A program made the position numbers and the translations under genes. Source: Acidobacteriota bacterium (lineage in GTDB: Bacteria; Acidobacteriota; Vicinamibacteria; Vicinamibacterales; UBA8438). From it: 64,000 nucleotides of DNA. Where the stretch lies: assembly GCA_011523845.1 (NCBI GenBank), contig WTFV01000093.1:1-64000 (forward strand), read 5' to 3'. Numbering within the stretch: position 1 is the stretch's first letter; every line of letters starts with the position of its first letter. Of the stretch, positions 27,101 through 35,588 are shown one piece after another. The notes beneath the pieces are model-generated. The model had not been told where the DNA came from. It was given only the letters and a program-made list of their open reading frames with translations, and ran no database searches.

Positions 27101-30100
27101 GAAGTGCTCGAGTTCCTCCAGCCCTGCCCCGTCCCGAGAGTGCCGGTGCGGTTGCAGACCGCGTTGCAGCCAGTCGGTTCCGACACGGACCAATTCACCT
27201 TCACGATCTCTTCCCGGTCGTACGACGTCGAAGCCAGGAGCGAGCTGCACTGCCGCGGCAAGGTCCGACTGGCGGGCGAGGAGCGCGTCGCGGGCGTGCC
27301 TGAGCGGCTTGCGGACATCGATACCGCCCGCTTCGGATCCTCGTATCTCGCGGACGATCGCGACTTCTACGAGCGCCTCGAAGCGGTCCTGAGCGAGACC
27401 TTCCAGTACGGTCCCTTCTTCAGAACCATCCGGCGCGTACAGGCGGACAGCATCGCCGGAGCCTACCTGTTCGACGTGGAGATGGACGAGGGTCTGTGGA
27501 CGACGGGTCGGGCGGAAGGCTACGTCTCGTGCCCCCCGTTGCTCGACGGCGGTCTGCAGATATTCCTGCATCACCTGCTGACCGCCGCCGATCTCTTTGC
27601 CATCCCCCAGCGGGCCGAAGGCATGACGTTCCTTCGTCCGCCGAGCGGGCCGCGGATCACCTGTCACGTTACGAAGCCCCGCGACGACTGGATGAACGCG
27701 AACGAGAGGGGACAGTATTCCGTCCGTCGCGGGGAGCGATCCGGAGGCAGCATCAGCTTCTACGACGGCGACACGGGCGAGCTCGTCGCACACATCGGCG
27801 AGTACACGTACTTCACCTCCAACCCGCGCTGGAACGACCTGCCCGACAGCAAGCACCGAATTCACTGGCAACCGAAGTTCGTTCCCGCCGGCCAACCGCT
27901 GACCGACCGATTGCCGGACGGGGAGATCGAGCCCGCCGCGCTGATCGCGGCGCTCGAGCGGCCGAAAGGGGGCGCCGGGCGCTATGCCTGTCACGTCGTC
28001 GAGTTGGCCGGCAACCGGGAGCCGGACGGCACGATCCTCGACGAGTGCACCGACTACCTCTCCCTGCCGGACGGGCAGACCGAGTACTGGCTCGTGGGAG
28101 ACGGGGAGGAAGCCGCCCGCACCTTCTACGACGCGTTCCATCTGCGCGACGGCGCCCTGCGTTTCGCAAGCGTCGACCCTTCCGCGGACCCTGCGCTGCA
28201 GGCCGGATTGCTGCGTGCGGGCGCCGCCGAGATCGTCTTCCTGCATGGAGACGACGACCCGCTCGGGCCGGCGCAATGGGAGCTGGCGCGCCGGCTGGCA
28301 GTGCCGGGAGGCCTGCTGCTGGTCCGTCACGACGAGGGCGGCGCAGTCGAGCCGGGCCCCGGTTGGGCAACGGTTCGCGCGGGACGGACAACGACCTTGC
28401 TGCAGGCGTCGCCTGCCCGCGCGGACATGCCCGAGACCGGCGCGCTTCCGGGCCCCAGGTGGGTGCTGGGCGAGCCGGAGAGCTGGTCTTCGGACTGGGT
28501 GTCGCTGCTCGATGCGCCCGAGGCGGTATACACGGTCTCCGCAGAAGACCTCGCAGCCGCCGCGTTCCATTCGCTCGACGAATGGCCCGGCGCCGCCGAG
28601 CTGCGGGCCGTCGACTTCTTCTGTGGCGCCGACCCTCGGGATCCGACGGGCGAGAAGGTGGCATCGCGGTTCATTGCCTTCGTCCAGGCATTGGTCTCCC
28701 ACCGGATCGAACATGCGCGCCACTGGTGCCGGTTGACGGTGGTGACCCGCCGCGCCGCCCACGATGTGGAGAACCCGCGCGGCAGCGGGCTCTGGGGCGC
28801 GGCCCGCAGCATGGCCATGGAGATCGGTGAGGAAGCCAGGATCGATTTCCGACTGGTCGACCTGGGTGATGCCGCCGATCTGGACACGCTGGCCCGGCTC
28901 GCCCGATGCGATCTGCGCGAGCGGGAGCTCGCGGTTCGCGAGCAGCGGATATGGGCGCCGAGGATGGTCAGCGTGCGCGAGCGGTACTCGCGTCTCGCCC
29001 CCGGAGAGGACGCCGTGTACCGGCTTGCCCTGGACAACCCGGGGCAGATCGCGGGTCTCGAGATGAAGACCTGCGAGCTCCCGGCGTTGGGGCCGGAGGA
29101 TGTGGAGATCGAGGTGCGCGCGGCGGCGCTCAACTTCCGCGACGTCATGGTCACGCTGGGTCTCCTGCCGGCACTGGCCTACGAGCGCTCGGCGCTCGGG
29201 CAGGAAGTCGGCATGGAGGCCAGCGGAATCGTTCGCCGCGTCGGGCCACGCGTGCGGCACTGCCGGGCCGGGGATGAAGTGGCCGCCATCGCCGGCGGTT
29301 CTGTCGCCAACCGCGCGGTGGTCGACCAGCACCGCGTCTTCGCCAGGCCCGGCTGCCTCAGCATGGACGAAGCCGCGTCGGTATTGTCGGTCTACGTCAC
29401 CGCCTACTATTCGCTGATTCACCTGGCCCGTCTGCGGAAGGGACAGCGTGTGCTGATTCACTCGGCCATGGGCGGCGTCGGACAGGCCGCCATCGCCCTG
29501 GCCAGGCATGCCGGGGCCGAGATCTACGCCACCGCGGGCACCGAGAGCAAGCGCGAGCAATTGCGGAAGCTGGGCGTCAGGGCCGCATTCGATTCTCACA
29601 GCTTCGACTGGTACGACGAGTTGATGGCGGCCACCGCGGGCGAGGGTGTCGACGCCGTGTTGAACTCCCTTGCCGGACGCCATGTCGAGCTGTGCCTGCG
29701 CGCCCTGCGCGCCGGCGGCTGGCACTGCGAGATCGGCAAGGTCGATGTCTTCGCCGACAGCGACATCGGCCTGCGCGTCTTCCGCAAGAACCTGCGCTTC
29801 GCGGCCATCGACGTGGATCGCCTCATGGTCGACGACCCGTTGCTCGCACGCGAGTTGTCACAGACGTGCCTCGACCTGCTCGACCGGCGAGCGCTGCCGC
29901 CCCTGCCCGTCACCGTCTTTCCGTACCGGGACTACGCCAGGGCCCTCCGACTGATGACCACCGGGCAACACCAAGGAAAGCTGGTGCTGAGAGCGCCGCC
30001 GGCCGGCTCGGACCCGGACTTCCCGGTCGCCGACGTGCGGCCGCTGTTCGACCCGGATGCGACCTACCTGGTGACCGGCGGGCTGGGCGGCTTCGGCCTG

Positions 30101-31240
30101 CGGCTGTTGCCCTACCTGGTGGCTTCCGGGGCGCGCCATCTCACCTTGCTGGATCGCGCTCCCGAGCGCGGCCGGGATGCCGCCTGGATCCGCCGGTCGA
30201 GTGCTCTGGCCTACATGGACGAGGAGATCGAGCTCGACATCGTGACGGGCGACGTCGCGGTGGAAGAGGACGTCCAGCGCTGCGTCGCGCACTTGCGGCG
30301 TCCGCTGAAGGGCGTTTTCCACCTCGCCGGCACGCTGGACGACCGCCTGCTGGACGACCTGTCCGCCGAGTCCGTGGCAAGGGTCTTCGCAGCCAAGGCC
30401 CACGGCGCCCTCCATCTCCACCGGGCCACCCTCGACAGTGCGCTCGACTGCTTCGTGCTGTTCTCGTCCACCGCCTCGGCGCTGGGCAATCCCGGCCAGA
30501 TCAACTACGCCGCGGCCAACGGCTTTCTGGACGGTCTGGCTGCCAGCCGCCGCCGGCAGGGCCTGCCCTGCCTGGCATACGACATGGCGGCCGTCGCCGA
30601 CGCCGGGATGGCCTCCCGCAGCCTCCCCGTGCTGCGCATGATGCGGGCTGCCGGCGTGCCCCCGGTGAGCAGCGATTTCGCCATCGCCAACCTCGACTAC
30701 GCGCTACGGGCGATGTCCGACCAGGACCACCTGGTCACCGCCCTGTTCGAGCGTCCGTCGTGGACGGTGGATTCTCCCGACTACATGCGCGTCGGGCGCC
30801 TGATGCGCAACCAGGACGCCTTCGCGGCCGGCGCGGCCGGCGAGCTGACGGTCGACGGCGTGGTCGCGCAGATCGCCGCCAAGGTGGCGGAGCTCTGCGG
30901 CCACGAAGAAGGCGGCGTGGAAGAGCCGCTGTCCAGCTTCGGGCTCACGTCGATTTCGGTCGCCGAGCTGGGAACGTTCATCCAGACGCAGTTCAACTAC
31001 CGGGTGAGCGCGCTCGAGCTGATGACCACGGCGTCGGCCCTGTCGTTGGCGCAGGGCATCGTCCACGGCAAGGAGGACGCCGAGGAGGACCGGGCCGAGA
31101 CCGATGCGACCGGTACCGGGGAGGCTTCCCTCGCCGACCGGCCGCGCGCCCGTCGTGCGCCGTCGGCATTCGCGAACGCCCTCAAGGACCACTTTCCGCA
31201 AGGGAGCGGTGTCGAATCGGAGGTCCTCACAGCCCACTGA
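24164..31240 (+). CDS. Monomodular reducing type I PKS/FAS, SwfA-like (KS-AT-DH-x-ER-KR-ACP)
   Basis: A 2358-residue megasynthase. KS: Cys186 in TACSAS, His330 in EAHATGT and His369 in KSNVGH. AT: Ser638 in GHSSGE, and IAFHS with His751, the AFH form associated with malonyl use. DH: His951 in ADHRVHHAAIMP, where the usual Gly four residues later is His955, and Asp1128 in LLDGGLQ. Residues about 1240-1620 form an unassigned linker. ER: about 1625-1945 with IHSAMGGVGQ. KR: GGLGGFG near 1970, LDD motif and Tyr2115. ACP: Ser2263 in FGLTSIS. No thioesterase is present. GTG at 24164 follows AGGA. All reductive domains look active, so a saturated acyl chain built iteratively is expected. Domain order and neighbours match the sponge-symbiont swf family. 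Confidence 0.93.
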   Translation: MSGDCRDSTAQPQPHVPVAIVGYSFRMPGGIRTDEDFWRLLSDREIVQEPVVDRYGRGYRPIGGSSGPGRLASSFEGLIREDEERLFDRSLFGMSHNEMMATDPQLRMMLSCAWETIERTGWDLRSLRNSPTGVFIGGQVPSVANWRPLGGVNEFAVTSISLAMLANRISYHFNLMGPSITHCTACSASLTALHAALNAMQCGDCEQALVGSVNYLGGARLSIAFNALGVISPDGRCHSFDADANGYMRSEGAFCYAIKPLAAAERDGDHIHAVVEATAVNAAGAADGADGLAQGRYITAPTRHAQAALMRTACARAGRAPRDFDYIEAHATGTVVGDRIEGNAITEAFGGVDRDVPLRISSVKSNVGHMEAAAFHCALLKVILMLRHRTFAPTSGNFLAPNPEIDFDGCPMQVQTACEPFPERPVVVGINSFGFGGANGHCVVREYRPSQPRVWSVPPAPAGGFMIPLSARSAGALTRSAQRLRDTLDEQDFDLHTLAGNLGRRRTHFATRAAFAVRSRQELSDALDAFAADPTPTATVDEGARRLVMVFSGQGTQWAGCGRELYDADPVFRRAVDAIEEQWREHSDTSLREACFSAPQDELDEVRLAQPVIFMIQCALVEWFKTWGVYPDCVIGHSSGEVAAAHACGALSLAEATRLVFHRATLQQRTAGSGRMLAIGLDRPGVEELLDEAGIPLGADEERAGGVEVACVNAPANTVICGKQGALEPVVAELERRRLQHVLLPGNIAFHSAVMDAIEDDALAAFAFLDDCAFDADAPFISSVTGEVTQRLDSAYWWSNIRRPVLFASAMETARREYRPDIVLEIAPHSALQPTIAQCTEGDVRAPVRVPTLMRNCDACLGCQEALGALFRAGWDLDFAAQYPRPRPVAHLLPGHPREEQTAMDLMCDNEMFVRQGEYSHGPLVGHRVPAEHMLFESRLSERDFPWLADHRVHHAAIMPAAGYMELILEALGGVPVHFEVLEFLQPCPVPRVPVRLQTALQPVGSDTDQFTFTISSRSYDVEARSELHCRGKVRLAGEERVAGVPERLADIDTARFGSSYLADDRDFYERLEAVLSETFQYGPFFRTIRRVQADSIAGAYLFDVEMDEGLWTTGRAEGYVSCPPLLDGGLQIFLHHLLTAADLFAIPQRAEGMTFLRPPSGPRITCHVTKPRDDWMNANERGQYSVRRGERSGGSISFYDGDTGELVAHIGEYTYFTSNPRWNDLPDSKHRIHWQPKFVPAGQPLTDRLPDGEIEPAALIAALERPKGGAGRYACHVVELAGNREPDGTILDECTDYLSLPDGQTEYWLVGDGEEAARTFYDAFHLRDGALRFASVDPSADPALQAGLLRAGAAEIVFLHGDDDPLGPAQWELARRLAVPGGLLLVRHDEGGAVEPGPGWATVRAGRTTTLLQASPARADMPETGALPGPRWVLGEPESWSSDWVSLLDAPEAVYTVSAEDLAAAAFHSLDEWPGAAELRAVDFFCGADPRDPTGEKVASRFIAFVQALVSHRIEHARHWCRLTVVTRRAAHDVENPRGSGLWGAARSMAMEIGEEARIDFRLVDLGDAADLDTLARLARCDLRERELAVREQRIWAPRMVSVRERYSRLAPGEDAVYRLALDNPGQIAGLEMKTCELPALGPEDVEIEVRAAALNFRDVMVTLGLLPALAYERSALGQEVGMEASGIVRRVGPRVRHCRAGDEVAAIAGGSVANRAVVDQHRVFARPGCLSMDEAASVLSVYVTAYYSLIHLARLRKGQRVLIHSAMGGVGQAAIALARHAGAEIYATAGTESKREQLRKLGVRAAFDSHSFDWYDELMAATAGEGVDAVLNSLAGRHVELCLRALRAGGWHCEIGKVDVFADSDIGLRVFRKNLRFAAIDVDRLMVDDPLLARELSQTCLDLLDRRALPPLPVTVFPYRDYARALRLMTTGQHQGKLVLRAPPAGSDPDFPVADVRPLFDPDATYLVTGGLGGFGLRLLPYLVASGARHLTLLDRAPERGRDAAWIRRSSALAYMDEEIELDIVTGDVAVEEDVQRCVAHLRRPLKGVFHLAGTLDDRLLDDLSAESVARVFAAKAHGALHLHRATLDSALDCFVLFSSTASALGNPGQINYAAANGFLDGLAASRRRQGLPCLAYDMAAVADAGMASRSLPVLRMMRAAGVPPVSSDFAIANLDYALRAMSDQDHLVTALFERPSWTVDSPDYMRVGRLMRNQDAFAAGAAGELTVDGVVAQIAAKVAELCGHEEGGVEEPLSSFGLTSISVAELGTFIQTQFNYRVSALELMTTASALSLAQGIVHGKEDAEEDRAETDATGTGEASLADRPRARRAPSAFANALKDHFPQGSGVESEVLTAH

Positions 31241-31268
31241 CCACGTTGGCCGGACGGGGAAGGACACA

Positions 31269-33014
31269 ATGTCCAATGCGCTTCTCGTGTATCCGGAACA
31301 CCCTCCCACCTACTGGGGCGCGAATTTCGCTCTCGAGATAACGGGAATCAAGGCTGCCTTCCCGCCGCTGGGCCTGCTCACCGTGGCCGCGATGTTTCCG
31401 CGGGAATACGAGCTCCGTGTCGTCGACATGAACGTGAACCCGCTGGAGGACGCCGACCTGGAATGGGCCGACATCGTGTTCACCTCCACCATGATCGTGC
31501 AGCGCGTCTCCCTGCAAGCCGTGGTCGAGCGCTGCAACCGGGCCGGCGTTCCCGTGGTGGCCGGAGGACCGCACCCCACCACGTTCCACGAGGAAATCGA
31601 AGGCGTCGACCATTTCGTGCTGGATGAGGTCGAGGAGACTTTCCCCGGCTTCCTCGCGGATCTGGAGAGCGGCTCCGCGAAGCGCATCTACCGCGAGCCG
31701 CGGAAACCGGATGTCACCAGGACCCCGGTCCCGCGCTTCGACCTCGTCGACCTGAAGAACTACGACACGATGGGCGTGCAGTTCTCCCGGGGGTGCCCGT
31801 TCGACTGCGAATTCTGCGACATCACCAAGCTCTACGGACGCGTGCCCCGGACCAAGTCCCCGGATCAGATGGTCGAGGAGTTCGAGGCGCTCTATCGACT
31901 GGGATGGCGCGGACAGGTCTTCATCGTCGACGACAACTTCATAGGCAACAAGCGGGATGCGATGAATCTGCTGCCGGTACTGGCGGACTGGCAGAAGACC
32001 CATGGATATCCCTTCACCCTCTCCACGGAGGCCAGCGTGAATCTGGCCCGGATGGACGAGCTGATGGAGGCGATGAGCGAGGCCGGTTTCGATACCGTGT
32101 TCGTGGGTATCGAAACGCCGACGCCCGAGGCCCTGCTCAAGACCAGGAAGCCGCAGAACGTCAACGAGCGCGAGGAGAACTTCCTCCTGAACGCCGTCCG
32201 CAGGATTCAGCGGAGAGGGATGCAGGTCCAGGCGGGATTCATCCTGGGTCTGGACGATGACGGAGAGGACGTGTTCGATGCCCAGATCGAGTTCATTCAG
32301 GAGGCGGGCATTCCCGCGGCCGCGATATACCTGCTGACGGCGCTGAAGGGCACGGACATGTACAACCGGCTGAAGGCGGAGAACCGGCTCGTGGAAGTGC
32401 CCGTCGGAACCAGCGCGACAACTCTCAACTTCAGGACGCAGTTGGACCCGAAGACCCTGCTCGCCGGATATCGGCGCGTGACGACCACTCTCTACGGGCC
32501 GACCCTCGAGACCTACTTCGAGCGCTGCCTGACTCTGTTCGAGCACCTCGAACCCTCGCCGCACGTGACGAGGACGAGGAGCAGGAACGCGATCTATGCG
32601 GACGTCATGGCTCTGCGTCGTCTCCTTTCGGATGCTCAGAAGCCGGCGTTCCTCGAGTTCATTGCCAAAGTCGCCGAACACCATCCCCGCATGCTCCCGA
32701 GAGCCGTCTACCTGGCCGCGCTGGGCTACCACTTCGAGAAGATCGCCCGCCAACAGGTTGCGATCCAGGACTTCAAGGACTTCCTCGCCGCCGAACTGAC
32801 CCGCTTCGAAGAATCGGCGACCAGCCGGGACCGCGACGAGCGGGCAATCGAGGACCGGCGGCGAGCATCGTTCGGGAGGATCGAGCTCCGCTATCGGGCG
32901 ATTCCCGACGAATTCCGCTACCTCGGGGACGGTGTCGAGGACGCTCTGCAGTGCTTCAGGTCCGCCTTGAACGAACGGGTCGGGGAACAGCCTGTCCACC
33001 CGGCGGCGATGTGA
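31269..33014 (+). CDS. Radical SAM protein with B12-binding-like N-terminus, SwfC-like
   Basis: A 581-residue iron-sulfur enzyme. The N-terminal 140 residues resemble the Rossmann-type B12-binding domain of cobalamin-dependent radical SAM proteins (ALLVYPEHPPTYWG, VVAGGPHPTTF), without the DxHxxG base-off motif. The radical SAM core follows with RGCPFDCEFCD (C176, C180, C183) binding the 4Fe-4S cluster, then the VFVGIETP segment and a DUF4070-type C-terminal part. Enzymes of this subgroup include those methylating or otherwise modifying unactivated carbons of lipids such as hopanoids. AAGGA precedes ATG 31269. It starts 28 bases after the PKS stop, so it probably acts on the PKS-derived chain; methyl branching is a testable inference. 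Confidence 0.9.
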   Translation: MSNALLVYPEHPPTYWGANFALEITGIKAAFPPLGLLTVAAMFPREYELRVVDMNVNPLEDADLEWADIVFTSTMIVQRVSLQAVVERCNRAGVPVVAGGPHPTTFHEEIEGVDHFVLDEVEETFPGFLADLESGSAKRIYREPRKPDVTRTPVPRFDLVDLKNYDTMGVQFSRGCPFDCEFCDITKLYGRVPRTKSPDQMVEEFEALYRLGWRGQVFIVDDNFIGNKRDAMNLLPVLADWQKTHGYPFTLSTEASVNLARMDELMEAMSEAGFDTVFVGIETPTPEALLKTRKPQNVNEREENFLLNAVRRIQRRGMQVQAGFILGLDDDGEDVFDAQIEFIQEAGIPAAAIYLLTALKGTDMYNRLKAENRLVEVPVGTSATTLNFRTQLDPKTLLAGYRRVTTTLYGPTLETYFERCLTLFEHLEPSPHVTRTRSRNAIYADVMALRRLLSDAQKPAFLEFIAKVAEHHPRMLPRAVYLAALGYHFEKIARQQVAIQDFKDFLAAELTRFEESATSRDRDERAIEDRRRASFGRIELRYRAIPDEFRYLGDGVEDALQCFRSALNERVGEQPVHPAAM

Positions 33015-33053
33015 GAACCGGCTAGTGAGTTCCCGTTCCCGGAGATGGAGCAC

Positions 33054-35588
33054 ATGATCGGCAGCACGGTGGACACGGGGTCAGTGGGGTCAGTGGCCCC
33101 TTTGGTGGGCACGTTACCGCTCCAGTGCAAGAGGGATCTCGGGACCCTCCGGCGGTTCGTTCAGGAGGCCATGGGCCGGGGAGCGCCGGCGGATGCGGTG
33201 TCTCCCGCGTCCTTTCGGGAGGTCTTCCTGACGGGAGCGACCGGTCTCATCGGACGTTTCCTGCTGCGCGACCTCTTGCGGGAGGACGACGATCTCGTCG
33301 TGCACTGCCTGGTCCGGGCCGAAGACGAGGAGCATGGTCTGCAGCGCTTGCGTGCGGCCCTCGAGGAGGCCGAGGTCTGGGAGGACGCGTTCGCCGACCG
33401 CCTGCGCGTCGTGGTCGGGAACGTGGGCGACGCCCGGTTCGGCTTGAAGGGGGGCGATTTCGACGAGCTGTGTCGTCGCGTGGACGCCGTGTACCACGTC
33501 GCGGCCGACGTCGCCCTCACGGTGCCCTACCTCGACCTGAGGAGGGTCAACACGTTCAGCGCCCGCAACGTCCTGGAACTGTGTCTGCGCACGCGCCTGA
33601 AGCACCTGTTCTTCACTTCGTCGATGGGCGTGTTCCCGCAGTATTTCTTCCTGTTCGGGGGGGAATTCGCGAACCGTCGCATCGAGCACCAGATGCAACC
33701 GGACCTCGGGGACTTGAAGAGGACGTTCCCGGTCGGGATGTTCGGCTACCCGTGGAGCAAGCTGGTGGTCGAGCAGGCCCTGCTGTTCGCGGCCGCGGCG
33801 GGCCTGCCGGTGGGAATCTTCCGGTTGCCGGCTACCGGCGGGGCCAGCACGGGGGTCGTCAGGGCGGAGGACCTCCTCACGAGGTTCATCGCGGCGTTGG
33901 TGGAGGCAGGCATGGTGCCGCACGGGTTCTCCATACGGGTCAACGAGCCCGTCGACGTGCTGACGCGGATCTGCGCGGCCATCTCGAGGAACCCGCGTCG
34001 CCGTCACACCATCTATCAGTGCTGCGATTCGCGTCCCGCCCTGCACGACGTGGAGCCCGCCGATTTCGGGTGGTACTGGCCGGAGGTTTCCTACCGCTCG
34101 TTCAAGCGGGCGTGCCAGGCGCGCGGCGAACGATCGGCCCTCCACGGGCACTGGGCGCTGCTCGACCACGTCGCGCCGTACTGGTTCGGGGACAGGGCTG
34201 CGCGCGGCGCCCTGCCGGTCTGCGACCGCGCGATGCGGGAGGATTGTCCCCTCGCGATCGAGTGGCCGGGTCTGTTGACGATGCTCGCGCGCACGAGCAA
34301 GTGGGTGGGGCGGCGTCGCGACCGGTGGCCGTATCCGGCGGCGGAGGGCCGCCTGGACTTCGACTGCCTGATCTCGCAGGCGAGGCGCCACGCCGAGCGG
34401 GCGGGCGTGCCATTCGAGCAGGCGTATCCGGCGTGGATGCGCCGGGGTCTGGAACGGTTGGTGGCGTGCCTGAAGGCGCCGGAGGTGCGGTTGCGGGAGG
34501 AGCGGCGGAGCCTGCTGGTCTTCGAGCTCAGCCGGTTGTTGCGCAACAACGCGGCGCTCGCCCGCGAGCGGAGGGAACATCCGGAGATCGAACGGGAGGA
34601 GGTCGTCCGGCCGGTCTTCATCGTGGGGATCAACCGCACCGGCACGACGCTTCTGCATCGGCTGATGGCGCGGGATCCGCGTTTCTGGACGCTGCGGGGC
34701 TACGAGTGCTTCGAACCGGCGGTCCCGCCGAAGGAGGACGGCGGGCCCGCCGGCGGCGCCGGGGACATCCGCCGGGCGGCCCTGGAGGACATGTTCGAAG
34801 CGGCGGGGGCCGTCGAGAACTACAGCGGCGTTCACGAATTCGATATCGACGAGCCGGAGGAGGACTTCCCGCTGTTGCGGCTGTCGTTCGCAACGTGGAC
34901 CTCGGTGGTTCGGTTCGGTCTGCCCGACTACGGCCGCTGGTTGGCGGCGGCCGGGTCGAAGCACGCGTACGCCCACCACCGGCGCATCGTGCAGCGCTTC
35001 ACCTGGCAGCGCTGCCTGCCGGGGGCCGGGGGCGAGAGACAGTGGCTCTTCAAGATGCCCTTCCATCTCAGGGAGCTGGACACGCTGCTGGAGACCTACC
35101 CCGACGCGCTCTTCATCCAGACCCACCGCGCGCCGGCCGAGGTCATGGGGTCGTGGAACAGCCTGGTGGAACGGGCCCGTTCGGCCGCCGTCGAGCCGCC
35201 TCCGCGGCACGAGATCGGCCCCGAACAGCTCGACTTCATGAGCAGCATGCTCAACCGGGCTACGCGGCTTCGCAGCAGCCGCGCGGAGCTGGAAGACCGG
35301 TGGGTCGACATCGCGTACGTCGATCTGGTCCGGGACCCCCTGGCCGCGGTGCGAGCGATCTACGACCGGTTCGGCTGGCGGCTCGAGCAGGCGGCGGTCG
35401 ATCGGATGGAGGCGTGGCTGTCGCGGCAGGCGGAGCGGCGGCGCCGGGAAAAGCGGCATCGGTACCGTCTGGAGGACTACGGCCTGACGGCGGAAGGAGT
35501 CGACGCCGCTTTCGAGCCGTATCTCGACTTCATTGCCGCTCGGGGACAATTTGCCCCGGGACCCGCGGCGACGCGGACACGGCCATGA
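33054..35588 (+). CDS. Thioester reductase - sulfotransferase fusion, SwfB-like
   Basis: A bifunctional protein of 844 residues. The first half is an SDR-type thioester reductase: NAD(P) loop TGATGLIG (G61-G67), FFTSSMG and catalytic YPWSK (Tyr232, Lys236), the kind that releases acyl chains from carrier proteins as aldehydes or alcohols. The second half is a sulfotransferase with a PAPS-binding loop (FIVGINRTGTTLLHRL, from about residue 522) and a 3'-phosphate segment (THRAPAEVMGSWNSL, near 690). Together they could release the PKS chain as an alcohol and sulfate it. ATG 33054 is nine bases after GGAG; ATG 33045 is also possible. The N-terminal 15 codons contain a GGTCAGTGG tandem duplication. 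Overlaps the PPTase by four bases. Confidence 0.9.
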   Translation: MIGSTVDTGSVGSVAPLVGTLPLQCKRDLGTLRRFVQEAMGRGAPADAVSPASFREVFLTGATGLIGRFLLRDLLREDDDLVVHCLVRAEDEEHGLQRLRAALEEAEVWEDAFADRLRVVVGNVGDARFGLKGGDFDELCRRVDAVYHVAADVALTVPYLDLRRVNTFSARNVLELCLRTRLKHLFFTSSMGVFPQYFFLFGGEFANRRIEHQMQPDLGDLKRTFPVGMFGYPWSKLVVEQALLFAAAAGLPVGIFRLPATGGASTGVVRAEDLLTRFIAALVEAGMVPHGFSIRVNEPVDVLTRICAAISRNPRRRHTIYQCCDSRPALHDVEPADFGWYWPEVSYRSFKRACQARGERSALHGHWALLDHVAPYWFGDRAARGALPVCDRAMREDCPLAIEWPGLLTMLARTSKWVGRRRDRWPYPAAEGRLDFDCLISQARRHAERAGVPFEQAYPAWMRRGLERLVACLKAPEVRLREERRSLLVFELSRLLRNNAALARERREHPEIEREEVVRPVFIVGINRTGTTLLHRLMARDPRFWTLRGYECFEPAVPPKEDGGPAGGAGDIRRAALEDMFEAAGAVENYSGVHEFDIDEPEEDFPLLRLSFATWTSVVRFGLPDYGRWLAAAGSKHAYAHHRRIVQRFTWQRCLPGAGGERQWLFKMPFHLRELDTLLETYPDALFIQTHRAPAEVMGSWNSLVERARSAAVEPPPRHEIGPEQLDFMSSMLNRATRLRSSRAELEDRWVDIAYVDLVRDPLAAVRAIYDRFGWRLEQAAVDRMEAWLSRQAERRRREKRHRYRLEDYGLTAEGVDAAFEPYLDFIAARGQFAPGPAATRTRP

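Noticed and set aside
24110..29725. Very long minus-strand open frame opposite the PKS
   Set aside because: It is antisense to a gene with clear domains on the plus strand; the translation is Arg/Gly/Pro/His-rich and has no family resemblance. GC-rich codon bias produces such shadows.
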